A stretch of 64,000 bases of DNA from Uranotaenia lowii (GCF_029784155.1 NC_073693.1:315007536-315071535), one strand, 5' to 3'. Numbered from the stretch's first letter, positions 35,691 to 48,466 are shown. The notes: generated by a model from the letters alone, not told the origin. Program-made: numbers and translations.

Positions 35691-36612
35691 GACAAAAATA
35701 ACAAAAATGACAAAAATGACAAAAATGACAAAAATGACAAAAATGACAAAAATGACAAAAATGACAAAAATGACAAAAATGACAAAAATGACAAAAATGA
35801 CAAAAATGACAAAAATGACAAAAATGACAAAAATGACAAAAATGACAAAAATGACAAAAATGACAAAAATGACAAAAATGACAAAAATGACAAAAATGAC
35901 AAAAATGACAAAAATGACAAAAATGACAAAAATGACAAAAATGACAAAAATGACAAAAATGACAAAAATGACAAAAATGACAAAAATGACAAAAATTACA
36001 AAAATGACAAAAATGACAAAAATGACAAAAATGACAAAAATGACAAAAATGACAAAAATGACAAAAATGACAAAAATGACAAAAATGACAAAAATGACAA
36101 AAATGACAAAAATGACAAAAATGACAAAAATGACAAAAATGACAAAAATGACAACAATGACAAATTTGACAAAAATGACAAAAATGACAAAAATGACAAA
36201 AATGACAAAAATGACAAAAATGACAAAAATGACAAAAATGACAAAAATGACAAAAATGACAAAAATGACAAAAAGATAAAAATGACAATTTCTGTCACAG
36301 AAATGACAAAAATCAAAAAAATGACAAAAATGACAAAAATGACAAAAATGACAAAAATGACAAAAATGACAAAAATGACAAAAATGACAAAAATGACAAA
36401 AATGACAAAAATGACAAAAATGACAAAAATGACATAAATGACAAAAATGACAAAAATTACAAAAATGACAAAAATGACAAAAATGACAAAAATGACAAAA
36501 ATGACAAAAATGACAAAAATGACAAAAATGACAAAAATGACAAAAATGACAAAAATGACAAAAATGACAAAAATGACAAAAATGACAAAAATGACAAAAA
36601 TGACAAAAATAT
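35691..36612. repeat. 9-bp satellite, block 2 (AATGACAAA)n
   Basis: About 100 tandem copies of AATGACAAA, differing from block 1 by a single T-to-A change fixed in nearly every unit. Short interruptions lie at about 36155-36170, 36270-36315 and 36433-36462. A degenerate transition (35608-35690) separates the two blocks. The minus-strand frame of 562 codons spanning both blocks is not a gene. Confidence 0.97.
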
Positions 36613-36960
36613 AAAAAGGACCAAATTTTCAAAAATGACAAAAATTAAAAAAAATTCACTCCAAAAGCTTGAAACCATTCTTTATGTATTTGTTCTAAAC
36701 GTGTTCCAAAATAATATTCATCTCAAAACTTGATTTCTCCTGAATTTTCAGAAGACTGTGTTGTTATCAAGTTTTGCTTTATTTGCTCGGGTTGGTATTT
36801 ATAAATTTTGCAAAAATTAAATGGCCACTTATCGAGGGTCGTTAAAATATCAACTATCTTGCCCGGTTTCCGGAGCTTAGCGCCCATTATCGATTTCCCA
36901 GCAATGCAACGGCCAAGCCATCCGGAAGGTTGGCCAAAGCAGACGGGGATGGGCCAGGAA

Positions 36961-38343
36961 TAGGGTGGTCTAACCGGTTTTACCGAAACCGGTAAAACCG
37001 GTAAAACCGTCCATTTTCTCTATACCGGAATACCGACTTTTGGGACGGTAAATAACCGGTATTTCCGGTAAATTTTTCATTATTTGGCATTGTTCTAAAA
37101 TTGACACAGCTGAATGTTTTTTTTACCAAATATTTATGAGTACAAATACTCAAATTTTGTTCAATCAGCTTCAAAGTCCAAGCTCAATAAAACTTACTGC
37201 AAGGTTTATGTGAGATATGATTATTGCTAAAACTGGTCGATGTTATTTTTTGAATCATAGCTTTTTTTCATGAAACTTTACACATTTCAGTTCAGCTTCG
37301 AAATCACGCTCCACAACATTTAAAGACGTGCTTTTAAAGTGTACAATGACTGAAAAAAAGATACAGCTACAAGAAATTTAACAATGCTTCACACTAATCA
37401 CTGAATTTTTCATTGATAAGCTGGAATTTGATAAAATTTGCAAAAATGTTTTATCTATAAACAGGCCAAATTTATCAAAATCGTTCTAAGCGGTGCCGGC
37501 CTTTCGCAAACTTGAAATTTAAAACGAAAAATATTAAAAACTGATTAGAAACTTCCTAGTGTGATTCAAAACATAAAATGTTTCAACAGAGTCAGCATTT
37601 CAAAACATGTTTACATCAATTCTGACTTCAGTTCTAACAAAACTTTCAACAGAGTCAGCATTTAAACAAATTTTAGACTGTTTGAATGAATTTTTTTATC
37701 AATATTTTCAAGTTAATTGATGGAACTTTGTTATTTTTTTTAACGCGGTTGAAGAATTTTTTTCCAGGCATAACAGTAATTAAGTTTCTATAAATTTGCA
37801 ACAGTTTTATAGCAACAAAAAGCGTATGGATCAGATCCAAACAATTTTATTTATTGCTGAATTTTGACCGGTTTTAAATAGATTTTTATTTCTATTTGTT
37901 TGTTTTATTTTTGGGAAGGCAAACTTAATGCGATCACGACCAAGGTTGCGGGGAAAACATCCGTATTTTAGATAACAATAATCTGTAATTCTGTGGGTCA
38001 TTTAAAAACTTTGTGACAGTGTTTTGAGTTTTGTTTATTAATTAGTTAAGTCATTCCCGCATCCTCACAGCAAAATTATAAAAATAAATTGAAGATCATA
38101 AATATTTTTGATTATCATGAGGATGATGGTAGATTTATGACAAAGGGATAATTAAAAATATTATTAATATATTGCATCATAAATTCTGAGCGTATTATGC
38201 CATTACTACTGCAATTAGACGAAACCTTTTCATGATTTCGAAATATTTTGAAAAATACCGGTTTTACCGGTTTTATCGGTTTTAAAAATTTCAAATACCG
38301 AAATACCGGATTTGAAAAAAAACCGGTAAATCCGACCACCCTA
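36961..38343. mobile_element. Non-autonomous hAT element with ACCGGTTTTACCG repeats
   Basis: An exact 8-bp duplication GCCAGGAA (36953-36960 and 38344-38351) flanks perfect 10-bp inverted ends TAGGGTGGTC/GACCACCCTA. Subterminal arrays of ACCGG, TTTTACCGG and AATACCGG motifs occur at both ends and look like clustered binding sites. The 1383-bp interior is AT-rich without a transposase frame. It inserted into repeat-poor host DNA that resumes on each side. Confidence 0.92.
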
Positions 38344-38351
38344 GCCAGGAA

Positions 38352-39059
38352 AAACACACTCTGATTTATTTCCCGGGGCGACGATAAACGACCCTGTAGA
38401 ATTAATCTCGGAACCCAAACTCGGAAGCCCCCTCTCTCGATTTTTCCGGACCCGAGAGTTGTTTCGATCTTCAGAGCACCCGTGTCGTAATTAGCTGGTG
38501 CTCGTGCATACTTTCTGGCGCTGCTGCCTCATTTTCAAAGATGAGGAAAATCAGCCGAGTTCCACCGTTGCCTTGTGTTGGCCAACAAATCGTTCGCTTT
38601 TATCGCATATAATTACGCTTATTGGCTGCTAATCGGTTTACATAATTTTCATAATTTTGGCTTAGTATTCAATTTGGCTCAGCTGCCGAGGAAGGCTAAG
38701 CATGGAATCAGAGCCAGCTGAGATTGTTTGTTAGCAAAGAATTAATTTTTCTGTTGCTTGAACAGTCTCTCAAATCGATTGGATAGTGGGATGTGCCAAA
38801 ATTTAAAATTATTATATTTTAAAAATATATATATTAATTTTATTTTCAAATCACGGCTTATTCAATTTTTGAAATAAGAAGATTTTTTTTATTTCAACTT
38901 AACTTTGTTTTTAATTTTTTGTTATCCTCAACTTTTCTGTTATATTTTTCTTGAACAGGAATTCTCAACGCCATGGTGTGGTTTAATAAAAAAAAATTAA
39001 ACCGTCCGTCATCAGTTTCAAACCTCAGCTAGACTCACCTAGAAACCACCAAAATTAGC
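38352..39059. other. Repeat-poor noncoding island next to a candidate exon
   Basis: GC-balanced until about 38770, with homeodomain-type strings such as CATATAATTACGCTTATTGG near 38606. On the minus strand this is downstream of the candidate coding exon at 39060-39351 and could hold its 3' untranslated region: an ATTAAA hexamer reads on the minus strand near 38980-38985. Confidence 0.35.
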
Positions 39060-39351
39060 CTACACGTCGGACTTTTCGTTTCGGAATGGCTGCGGGGAAG
39101 CCGTCTCAATTAGCGTTCCGATGCTTGATAAGAAGCACCTTGGCTTCCCGGCTAGATTGGGAGTTTTATGCAAAATCCCCTGGGGTTCTTGCTGAATTCT
39201 ACCGCTAGGCTGTTGAACAGCAGCCTTTTGGTCCGCATCGGATAGCAACGAACCAAAATTCCTGAATGTATTACGGAACGAAGCAAAAGAGATCCAATCA
39301 TTGTTAGATGGAAGGATAATTTTGAAGATGGAGATCAAAACGTTGATTGAG
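39060..39351 (-). CDS. Candidate terminal coding exon, product unknown
   Basis: On the minus strand a pyrimidine-rich acceptor ending ATATCCGCCAG abuts 39351. The exon then stays open for about 97 codons to a TAG at 39060-39062. The other two minus-strand frames close quickly. The predicted peptide is not low-complexity: a hydrophobic start (SINVLISIFKIILP), an amphipathic middle (SFRNTFRNFGSLLSDADQ), then a polar tail with QQPSG, one cysteine and a terminal NEKSDV. Codon use is more GC-balanced than in neighbouring spurious frames. No in-frame ATG starts it, consistent with a 3' exon. Upstream exons would lie above 39.4 kb and were not found. The family is not recognised; it could be a chance open frame. 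Confidence 0.35.
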
Positions 39352-39580
39352 CTGGCGGATATAGAAAGAGGAGTATTGTTATAGAAATTTTCGGAGCCAA
39401 AATAGCGACATTAAAGGTGTTGATGGCTTTATGAATGTAATGTTAGGCAGCTCATTTAAAATAGGCTGAAATGAGATTGATATAGGTTTTTAATTTTAAG
39501 TCAATAGCTAACAATTTTTGGCTTAAAAATACGAGAGATATTTATCTGGAAATGGATTGTTGTTTTGAAAATGGAAGTAT

Positions 39581-39805
39581 TTAACACGTTCGTCGCCCCG
39601 CTCATTTTGATAGTTTTACAAGCCGGGCCCAAAGAAATTTTCAGAGAGAGAAAGCAAAGAGGGAGAACTCCCATATTTGAAACGTGTCGCGAAGCTGAGC
39701 GGTAAACTCTAGTGAGAGAGCGTCACACGCTTTTTGATGTGACGGGGCCCCCCAGGAAATACACCCGTCACCCGAATATGGGTGCCGTGGCGACGAACGT
39801 GTTAA
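39581..39805. mobile_element. TTAA-flanked MITE with CACGTTCGTCGCC ends
   Basis: TTAA at both edges (39581-39584 and 39802-39805) and perfect 13-bp inverted repeats CACGTTCGTCGCC/GGCGACGAACGTG identify a piggyBac-type MITE. It is GC-richer than its surroundings and different in sequence from the TTAACACATTGCGG family. An internal GTCACACGC...GTGACGGGG region can fold. Confidence 0.88.
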
Positions 39806-41108
39806 ACAGTTTTTTTTCCTAAAATTTCAAAATTTCAAAAAAAAAATAGTAAAGCAACTTGTTTTACCTCAATACCTAATGCACTTGATCTAGAAATAAA
39901 GTTTTGTTCGGGAATCAAAACCCTAGGAGCTGAAATGGTATTTGGCCTGCCAGAGAGTCCTGTGCCAAATTTCAGCTTATTAAATTAAGTCCCTCTTAAC
40001 GACGCTCAAGTTTTTATTTAAAAAATCACATTATTTGTTCTAGTTAAGTCTACATTAATGGTTCAAATTTTTATGTGATTTCTAACTCATCTGGTTATAA
40101 CTTTACTAAATTCTTCTTAAAGGTAGGAAATTTGGGAGGATTTTTTAAACTATGTTCATCATTTAAAAATTAACTACAGCATCACTCAGATACATTCTCT
40201 TTGAAATATGCGCTGCAATTTGAGTTTCAAATTGAAATTCAAAGAAGATTATTTCTGATTCTATGAATTGATTTTATCTTAATTTTTTCGAGATTTGCAC
40301 AAAAATTTGCTCTCTTCTGAATTAAGGGATTGGCATTTAATCATCATAAATATATTTTTGTACGCGAACACCCTCTCATGTAAATTGTATGGGAGCCTCT
40401 CTACCCTTTCCTATCTTTCTCGTGGAAAAAGAAAGGGGTCTCGAAAAATAATACAAATATATATTCGCGTATCCGTAACTACTCACATATTTCTCAAACT
40501 AACTTTCTTGGTTAACTCTTGAGCTTTGCAACAAAATTAGCATGATAAGTTCTTGAGCTACACTTAAAACATTTTTTTTGAAATTCCCTCTCTCTTACCT
40601 TTCTCCAAATGGGAAGGGAGGTACTTCAGATATTCAAAAAAAAAACATTTCTGGTACCCTGGTAGTTTGGTTTCACTTGCCAAATTTGGTTTAATTTGTC
40701 CTATAAGTTCTCGAGTTATGCCAAAAGAATTCTTCGAAGCTCAAGGTAGAACAATCATTTCCTAGCTGAATCGGACCCATAATAAAGGTCGTGTAAATAT
40801 CTGTAAAGGAGACTAAGGAAATATATAAGATTTTAGGTTTTCTGGTGTACATGGATGTGCAATATACGGATTAAAAATCGCTATGGGACCAAAAATTCAA
40901 CCGTGAAAGAAAACAAATTAATTGAAGGATTGGTTTTAGTTTAAGAAGCTTATGTTCAGCATATGTGTCTATTTACCTACATCATCAGTAGCAGGTTTAC
41001 ATTTATTATTCGGGTTCAGGGATTCCCAGGATCTTCGATCGTTTTCCGAAGTTCCGGAACTCCCGAATCATTTTGATTCTCGGGAACTACCAACCTGGAT
41101 TCCCAGAA
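39806..41108. other. Noncoding sequence
   Basis: AT-rich to mixed composition. CT-rich strings such as CCTCTCTACCCTTTCC (near 40395) and CTCTCTTACCTTTCTCC (near 40590) recur loosely and probably belong to an old repeat. No bounded element or gene supported. Confidence 0.45.
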
Positions 41109-41116
41109 ATGAACAC

Positions 41117-41885
41117 TAGACTGCCCCAAATTTGTATGGGAAATTCAAAACCTGTTTAATGTTATGCGCTGCAGGCTGAAATTGATCCTAGTCCTAGTAC
41201 AAGATCTCATGCCAAATTTGGGCCAGATCGGATCACGGGAAGGGGTCGCTCAACGAACCTGAAGTATGTATGGGATTTTGAGACATTTTGTTCGGGAGAA
41301 AAATGAAAAACCATAGTTTCATCAATAACTTTGGTACCCGTCGACCGATTTCTTTCAAAAACGGGTTTTCTTAAAGTCTAAACTATGAAAAATATTTCAT
41401 CCCAAGACAGCATTTCAATTAGAGTTAAGATAAGAAAGTTATTAGGCTTGAAAAATGGGCTAACTTTTTTAAGGATGGTATTCATCACTGTTAATGAGTC
41501 GAGGCGGTAGAACTTATTGACGCTTCATTAATAGTGCTGAATACCACCGTTAGCCCATTTTTGAAGCCTTATAACTTTTTTATCTTAACTCTTATCGAAA
41601 TGCAGTCTTCGGATGAAATATTTGTTATAGTTTAAGCTTTAAGAAACCCGTATTTGAAAGAAATCGGCCGACGGGAACCAAAGTTATTGATGAAAAACTG
41701 GATTTTCGTGTTCCTTCCGATCAAAATGTCCCAAAATCCCATACAAACTTCAGGCTCGTTGAGCGACCCCTTCACGTGATCCGATCTTGCCCAAATTTGG
41801 CATGAGATCTTGTACTAGGCCAAGGATCAATTTTAGCCTGCAGCGCATAACTTTTTCAAAATTCGGGTCATTTGGGGCACTCTAA
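41117..41885. mobile_element. hAT foldback element with very long inverted arms
   Basis: An exact 8-bp duplication ATGAACAC (41109-41116 and 41886-41893) flanks ends TAGACTGCCCC and GGGGCACTCTA. The whole 769 bp is one imperfect palindrome: arms of about 370 bp meet near 41500. Matching landmarks include GCGCTGCAGGCTGAAATTGATC on the left against its inverse on the right, and GATCTCATGCCAAATTTGGG likewise. A transcript would form a long imperfect hairpin. Confidence 0.92.
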
Positions 41886-41893
41886 TGAACACT

Positions 41894-44800
41894 CTACTTC
41901 CAGTATGCTTTACAGCTCAGAATTGCAGAACTTATAGTTTAAATATAAGGAACAAGTTTGTAGAAGATTGAAACGCGATACGAGTTAACTGTGGTGGAAT
42001 ATTCGCGGATGAATGTGTGTTTAAAAAAAATCGCCAATTTATCAATCGCAAATGCGTTGAATTCCAAAATGAAATTTGAAAAAACAATCTAGAAAGAACA
42101 AGGTTTTCGTTTTGTTAAAAATATCACATTTTTCTCGAAAAAATACCTACATGTTCATAATTCCAAATATCTCGGGCTACATATGTATCATCATTTTGGA
42201 ATCTGATTTTCTCATATTGAATGTGAAAATCTGCTCGCATGAATTTCGGTCATTTTTTTGTAAGATTAACAGTTTTCTTGATGTTTGTGGATTAAAAATA
42301 AAATTCAAAAATTCATTTTTGATAAATTTAAATTATATCGACGGCTTTAGATTAGATTTTCACATAAAAAAAAAACAATTTCTTTTGGACATTTTAAATT
42401 AATTTCCGCTAACCAGAAGTAATTAATCAATATTTGTTGGGAAAATGAAGATTATTGTTTTTCAATATGAGGAGAAAAGAATTCAAATTGATGATAGCCC
42501 GAGATAACTGGATTAGTGTACAAGTAAATTCTTCTTTTATCAAAATGTCATATTTTAAGCATAACTCAAACATTGCTCTACTAAGATTTTTTTTAATTTC
42601 ATTTAAGAATCAAGCACCCAATTTTATTTTTGTTTTGTTTTGTAAACTAGTATAATTCGCCACTACACCGTGCATGAAATATCAACGAAATACGGAAAAA
42701 TCACGCATTCAATTGCAAATATCTCAACACAGTAAATTTGTATCGCGTTTCAATCTTTTACAAACTTTTTCCTTTTTTCAATAAATTCTTCAATTCTGAG
42801 CTATAAAGCAAACTGCGAGACTGAAAGTATATTTTCAAACTTTTTTCCTTTACCGCCCCCTTTTGCTAAGTTTTCAAGCTCAACGCCCTCCTGGGCGAAT
42901 TTTTGAAAAATTCTTGCAAAAGAATGCTATTTGGCATCGCAACAAAACCAAAATTTTGTTGCTTTTGAAATTTTGATGTAGTATAATAGTGTTCAATGAA
43001 GCACATTCAAAAATTGTTTTAATTGATTTGAGAAGATTGAAAAGCTAACGCATAACCATCAATAGTAGCAAGACAAACTTAAATTTTTTTAAATAACATA
43101 AACGTTAATTTCAAAACTCAATATTCATTCAGAACTAAATTGGTTCAAACCCCAAGACTTACATATAAATAAAATAAAAATTTATTCAGGACAAATACTA
43201 AAAATTGAAAAAAATAGTAAACATAATTCTTTACTTATTGAATTTGCCTTGAAACAAAATAATTACTGTTATTTCGAAAAAGCATAAAAGGAAAAATACA
43301 TATATAGTATTATTTCTTGATAAATTAAAATGCAAACTTTTATTTATGTAAATTGTAGACTAAAATATTTAATTTTTTTAAGACCTGTGAAAGAAACAAT
43401 ATTCAAGTTTCTTTGACGGTACTAAAAATTTTTAATAGATTCCCACAAGTTAGTGAAAATCGAATAACTTTTAATGTTTGATCATGAAAATTTGCTGAAT
43501 TTATTTTTAATCGATTGAATTAAAGATCAATAAATCAGATCTAAAAATAAAAGTTCCTTTGGCTTGTTAGCATTCTTCTTTTTCATGCCAAAAATCTTTG
43601 CCAAAAACTGAGACACCTTTTAACCCAGATTCGAAAGCTTTTTTTGTCAATTTCTTATGACAATACATTTCGAAGGATTTTCAGGCATTACCATCCATAA
43701 TTCTTGCTTTTATGTACAACCCATAATATACATACAAAACTATACAGATCTCAACAAATCTGTGAGTTTACCGACATTTGTCCTTTACCTGGCTATCATT
43801 TGGTTTTTTGGAGTTCTTCAAAGTCGTTTCATTGTTCAAAAATTTGTGAAAATGTGAATTGATCCCACCGCCCTCTGAGCCCCTCCAACGCCCCCCAAAT
43901 TTCAAAGTTGAGCTCACCGCCTCCCCAAAAGCTCTCAACGCCCCCAAGGGAGCGATAGTGACCACTTTGAATACCACTGTTCTAGAACACATCTAAAGAG
44001 GAAAAGTGTGATGATTATTCACACATTTTGCCAAGAATCTCTATAAAGCTAAAAGTCGATTGCACCAGCTTTTGGTTCAACCAAAATTTCAGAAAGTCAT
44101 TTTTTCACCTAATGGCACCAGTCTGGGGGATGCCGCCTTGAAAAAAGTGTTAAAAAAAAATTATCCCCTACAAATATGCGCCGGTCTAGTGTCCAACTTT
44201 TCTCTGGAAGTTCTTAAAATTGGAAAAAAAAACCTAAAACGTGCACTATGTCAAATGTTTTGAACATAATATTCATGTAAATCCGAAACTAACAATAGTT
44301 AGGTGTACACAACAATTTGAAATTTATTTTAAACTAAAAGATTTGTTACTCTGGAAAATCGCAAAATGATACAAGCTTCGACAAAAAAGTTTTCAAGATT
44401 GGAAAAGAGGTATTTGAATCTTAGTTGACTTTGTAATTTATTTTGTAAAAATATGTGAAATTTCAATACAAACTTGAGCGTCAATGAGAAACCTCAATAA
44501 TTATTCAAATTTGCTTAAATTTGTCATGGGTCTTACTGGCAAGCTGAGGAACGATTATTTTCCGCAAAGTTTTGATTCCGAAACTAATTTCTATTTTCGG
44601 AACACCCTAATCTTGCTGAATTTGAACTTCCAAATCGATCAAATCATAAGTGATATTCGACAGTCACTACCAAAATCTGTATGAGAATAGAAAATAAGAA
44701 GGATTAATCAATCAATTCAATCTGTAAATTTGTAAATAATTTCTCTGGTATGATCGATCGAAGAGTTAAGTGTTTTGAAAAAGAATCTCCCATTTCGAGG

Positions 44801-45085
44801 AAAACCGGATCACCACTGCTAATTTTGATCTACGCCCTTTTTGCAGATAATCATCATTAACTAAGCCTGAAATTAAAATATTTGAAAACTGTTTTCAACG
44901 TTTGAAAACCTTGAGTTTCGAATAGGCTTAATTTAATTTTTGAATGGATTTTTTTTTTTAATATTACTTGAAATGTAGTTCAAATGATTTGAAATATCTG
45001 TTTGTGCCGTTGTGTCGTTTGTGTCCCGACCAAATAATAGTGCAAGCTAATTATCCAGCTCTAACTTCGTTTTTTTTTACTAAAC
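41894..45085. other. AT-rich noncoding sequence with a probable hAT remnant
   Basis: The end CTTTGAATACCACTG near 43964-43978, read inverted as CAGTGGTATTCAAAG, is typical of hAT termini. CCGCCCCC-type strings at 42853 and 43866-43955 may be its interior, but the left end is not clear. No gene is supported; 42076-42402 is an AT-rich chance frame. Confidence 0.4.
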
Positions 45086-45548
45086 TAGACTTGTTAAATG
45101 GTTTTCGAAAAAAGCGGGACATTTTGGGTAAAAAAGCGAGATACAGCCGTAAAGAGCGGGACATTTTAAAGTTTACTTCTTAAATATAAAATTTTATAAA
45201 ACGACAATCAAGGCATAACTCAGATGGAAGAACATACGCTTTTTGATTGAACGTTCATTATTTTGAACCAAGTAGAAATTGTCAAAAAAAAATTGAAGAT
45301 TTTTAATGCTTTTCGTCAACTGTATCGTTAGATAGGAAAAGTGCGAGCGAATGACTCAAACTGGTTGAAATAACTTTGATTGAAAAAAAGGATATACATA
45401 CATTTTCATATGTGATGAAAGAAATTAGAGAAACATGAACTATCAAAGAACGAAAGAACATAAGCCGTACCATGTGCTCGCTCGGCTAAAATCCCGAGTC
45501 GATGGGTGGGGTTAGAGAAACAAGAGAGATCAATAGAGGGAAAGATCA

Positions 45549-48311
45549 CATCCCAAGTAACAATTTTAGCTTTATTATGGTCAGCAAAACATCGTTTGGA
45601 CTATCGCATTAATCTTCATAAAAAGCTAAAGCGCATTCTATAACATCACCTGGACTCTAATAAAGCCAAAATCAGGCTATTTGGCCCTACCCTAGAAACG
45701 TCATCAAGACATATAATTGTTGGTCATCAATATTGGTCACCAAAGCTTTTAAAAAGCTATTATAAAACATGTTAGAAATTTTTGTTTTTTTTTCGGTTCT
45801 GTCAGTTCTCGGAGTTTTTTTTTATTTTTTCCAGCAACCATAATGGTTGATGAATGATGATTGCATTATTCAGATATGATCTGGTAAAATTAAAAGCTAA
45901 AAAAACCAATGTTTTACCCATATATTGAGCTTCTTTTCTACTGCCAGTCAAGATTTTAGGTAAAATGTATATGAAATAGTATCTTAAAATAAATGCGCCT
46001 CGTTAAATCTGATGGTCAATCATGATGGAATTGATGGAAAAAGGCCTGAAAAAATATTTTCCAATGCTTGCATTGTGAATCCATCAACATGGCGTCATTT
46101 TGTGCCCTTCGATTTTGCAACCAACATGGCGTGAGTCAATTCATAGTTTTATTATGGTTTAATGATGACCCCAAAAAAAGCTACGATTTGAAGTTTCTCT
46201 CGCAAGCCAACCAATTACACGCTAAGGTTGAGTTCCTCATCTCTGAGTTGTTAATCATTAGTACAGTAAATGAGGACAGACTTTTTGAATGAAAAGGGAT
46301 TGGTTTTGAATGACCCGTGGAATAAATCATGAGTTGAAGTCAAATTTCGTTGTCTGACGCCATCTTGAAATCCAAGATGGCGGCTTCCGCTGAACTTTAA
46401 AATGGTGTAAATGACTTGAAATCGCATGAAACCCCAACAAAATGGGTATCGGGTGAAAGGGCTAAACGAGTAGAAGTTGAATTTAGCTATCAGACGCCAT
46501 CTTGAAATCCAAGATGGCGGCATCCGCTCAACTTTTAATGCTTAATGCTGACAAAAAGTCGCATTAAACCACCACTATACGGGTATTGGGTGAAAGGGCT
46601 AAACTAGAAGTCGATTTTTTTCTTTCCGACGCCATCTTGAAATCCAAGATGGCAGCTTCCACTGAATTTAAAATATTGTTAATCAATGAAAATCGCTTGA
46701 ACACAACTTTTTTCACGTAATACTACATTAAAACTACTATTTTAAGACACTTTAGATAATTTTAAATCACTTTTATTATTTTTTCATTATGTTTCTAATG
46801 CATTTAGCACTTTTCTTGTTTTGTTTATAGTTTTTGATTTTTTTGCCATTTATGAAATTATATTATTCCTATCATGCTCTTATGTTTAAATTGTATTGGT
46901 CTTATTCTAGCGAAAACTATAAGGTTATGTTGTTTCTGTTTACCGTCTGATTTAGGCACATGTGCCAAATTCGATGTTGCCAAAATCGAATGTTGCCAAA
47001 AACGAATGGGGTCTGCATTGTGGTGGTTTTTGTGGGATTTTCAGTCACTTACAGATTTTCAAAGAAACGCGAAAAGAGATATTTGACTTCTATCATTTAG
47101 CCTTAGCACCCAATACAATATATTTGGGAGTTTCATGCTATTTTCATTCATTTACAGTATTTTTAAGTTCAGCTGAAGCCACCATCTTGGATTTCAAGAT
47201 AGCGACAGAATACAAAAATAAACTTTTTATAGCTTATCCCAATTGACAAACACCCATATTTTGGAGGTTTCATGCGATATTCAATGATTTAGAGCATTTT
47301 TAAAGTTTATAGAAAGCTGCCATCTTGGATTTCAAGATGGCGTAAGATAGCAATATTCGACTTCTACTCGTTAAGCCCTTCCACCCACTACCACCTGGGT
47401 TTCATGTCATTTTAAGTCATTTACTACATTTTAAAGTTTAGCGGAAGCCACCATCTTGGATTTCAAGATGGCGTCAGATAGCGAAATTCAACTTCTACCG
47501 GTTGATTTCTTTCAACTTATTCCCCCTATAATATAGGTTTTATGCGATTTTCAGTCATTTACAGTATTTTCAAGTTGAGTGGTAGCCGCCAACTTGGATT
47601 TAAGATGGCGACGGGCAACGAAATTTGACTTCTACTCGTTTATTACTTTCACCTAATAACCATATTGTGAAGGTTTCACGATATTTTCAGTAATTTACAG
47701 CTTTGAAAATAAAAGCGGAAGCCGCCATCTTGGATAAATGATGGCGTCAAGCAACAATTTTTTTCCTACTATTTGGGCCCTTTCACTCAATACTCATATT
47801 GTAAAGATATTCATACCACTTTCGGTGATTTCAAGTTATCAAAGATGTATTTTTTTTTTTATTTTAACTCAAAACCAACACGCATATCTTACCAAAAATG
47901 TGTAAAAATGGGAGTTCCAATTCAAATATGTGCTATCTAATCTGAGCGTGTTCTGTTTTGACATCTTGATCGAGAACTGTCACTAAGTTTTATGACGGTT
48001 TAATAATCATGCACTGAGTGCTATTATAGAACATGCAAAAGAAAGCTTGAAGCAAACTTCTAGGTTTGTGTTTTATTATAGTTTAAAAAAAGCATTCACA
48101 ACTCTTTCAAAATAACTAAAACAGCATGTTTAATAAAAGTTTTATTAGCGTTTTCAAAACCATCTAAAAACATATGGTCGAAAAAAAATTATAAGCATTC
48201 TGCATGACCATAATAAAACCGCCATAAAACGAGCTGCACAAAAAAATGCCATAATCAAACCATAATAAAACTTCCTAATGCTAGTTGGCATAATCTGTGT
48301 TACTTGGGATG
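45549..48311. mobile_element. Foldback element with ATGGCG palindromes, copy B
   Basis: Ends are inverted repeats with the 14-bp core CATCCCAAGTAACA (45549-45562; inverse at 48298-48311). Forward-oriented units with GACGCCATCTTGAAATCC and AAGATGGCGGCTTCCG lie at 46350-46670, inverted units at 47170-47770. Unit spacing is about 135 bp. It also has ACATGGCGT strings near 46088 and 46124. It shares the GAGTTGTTAATCATTAGTA block and the right end with copy A at 30.5-32.2 kb. No transposase frame was found. Confidence 0.8.
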
Positions 48312-48393
48312 CGGGATATACATGGTGTTTCGATAGAAGGTCCAGCAGTTGATCGGCAGAGCTCGATTGCTCGTGTTCGCAGGTTCCATCACG

Positions 48394-48466
48394 TTCACCG
48401 TGGTGGAATTGGCTAACGCGCCGTTGTACCGAAGCGGAGATTGCAGGTTCAAGTCCTGTCGGTGAG
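48394..48466 (+). ncRNA. tRNA-Arg-like unit with Pol III boxes (copy 2)
   Basis: Nearly the same as 7998-8070: A box TGGTGGAATTGG (48401-48412), B box GGTTCAAGTCC (48446-48456), acceptor TTCACCG with CGGTGAG. Only a few bases differ between copies, although the copies sit 40 kb apart in different contexts. Confidence 0.7.

Noticed and set aside
34953..36641. A 562-codon minus-strand frame and several other long frames with tripeptide repeats
   Set aside because: They are generated by a 9-bp satellite whose unit is a multiple of three; every stop-free frame on both strands is long. No promoter, splice or non-repeat coding sequence supports a gene.
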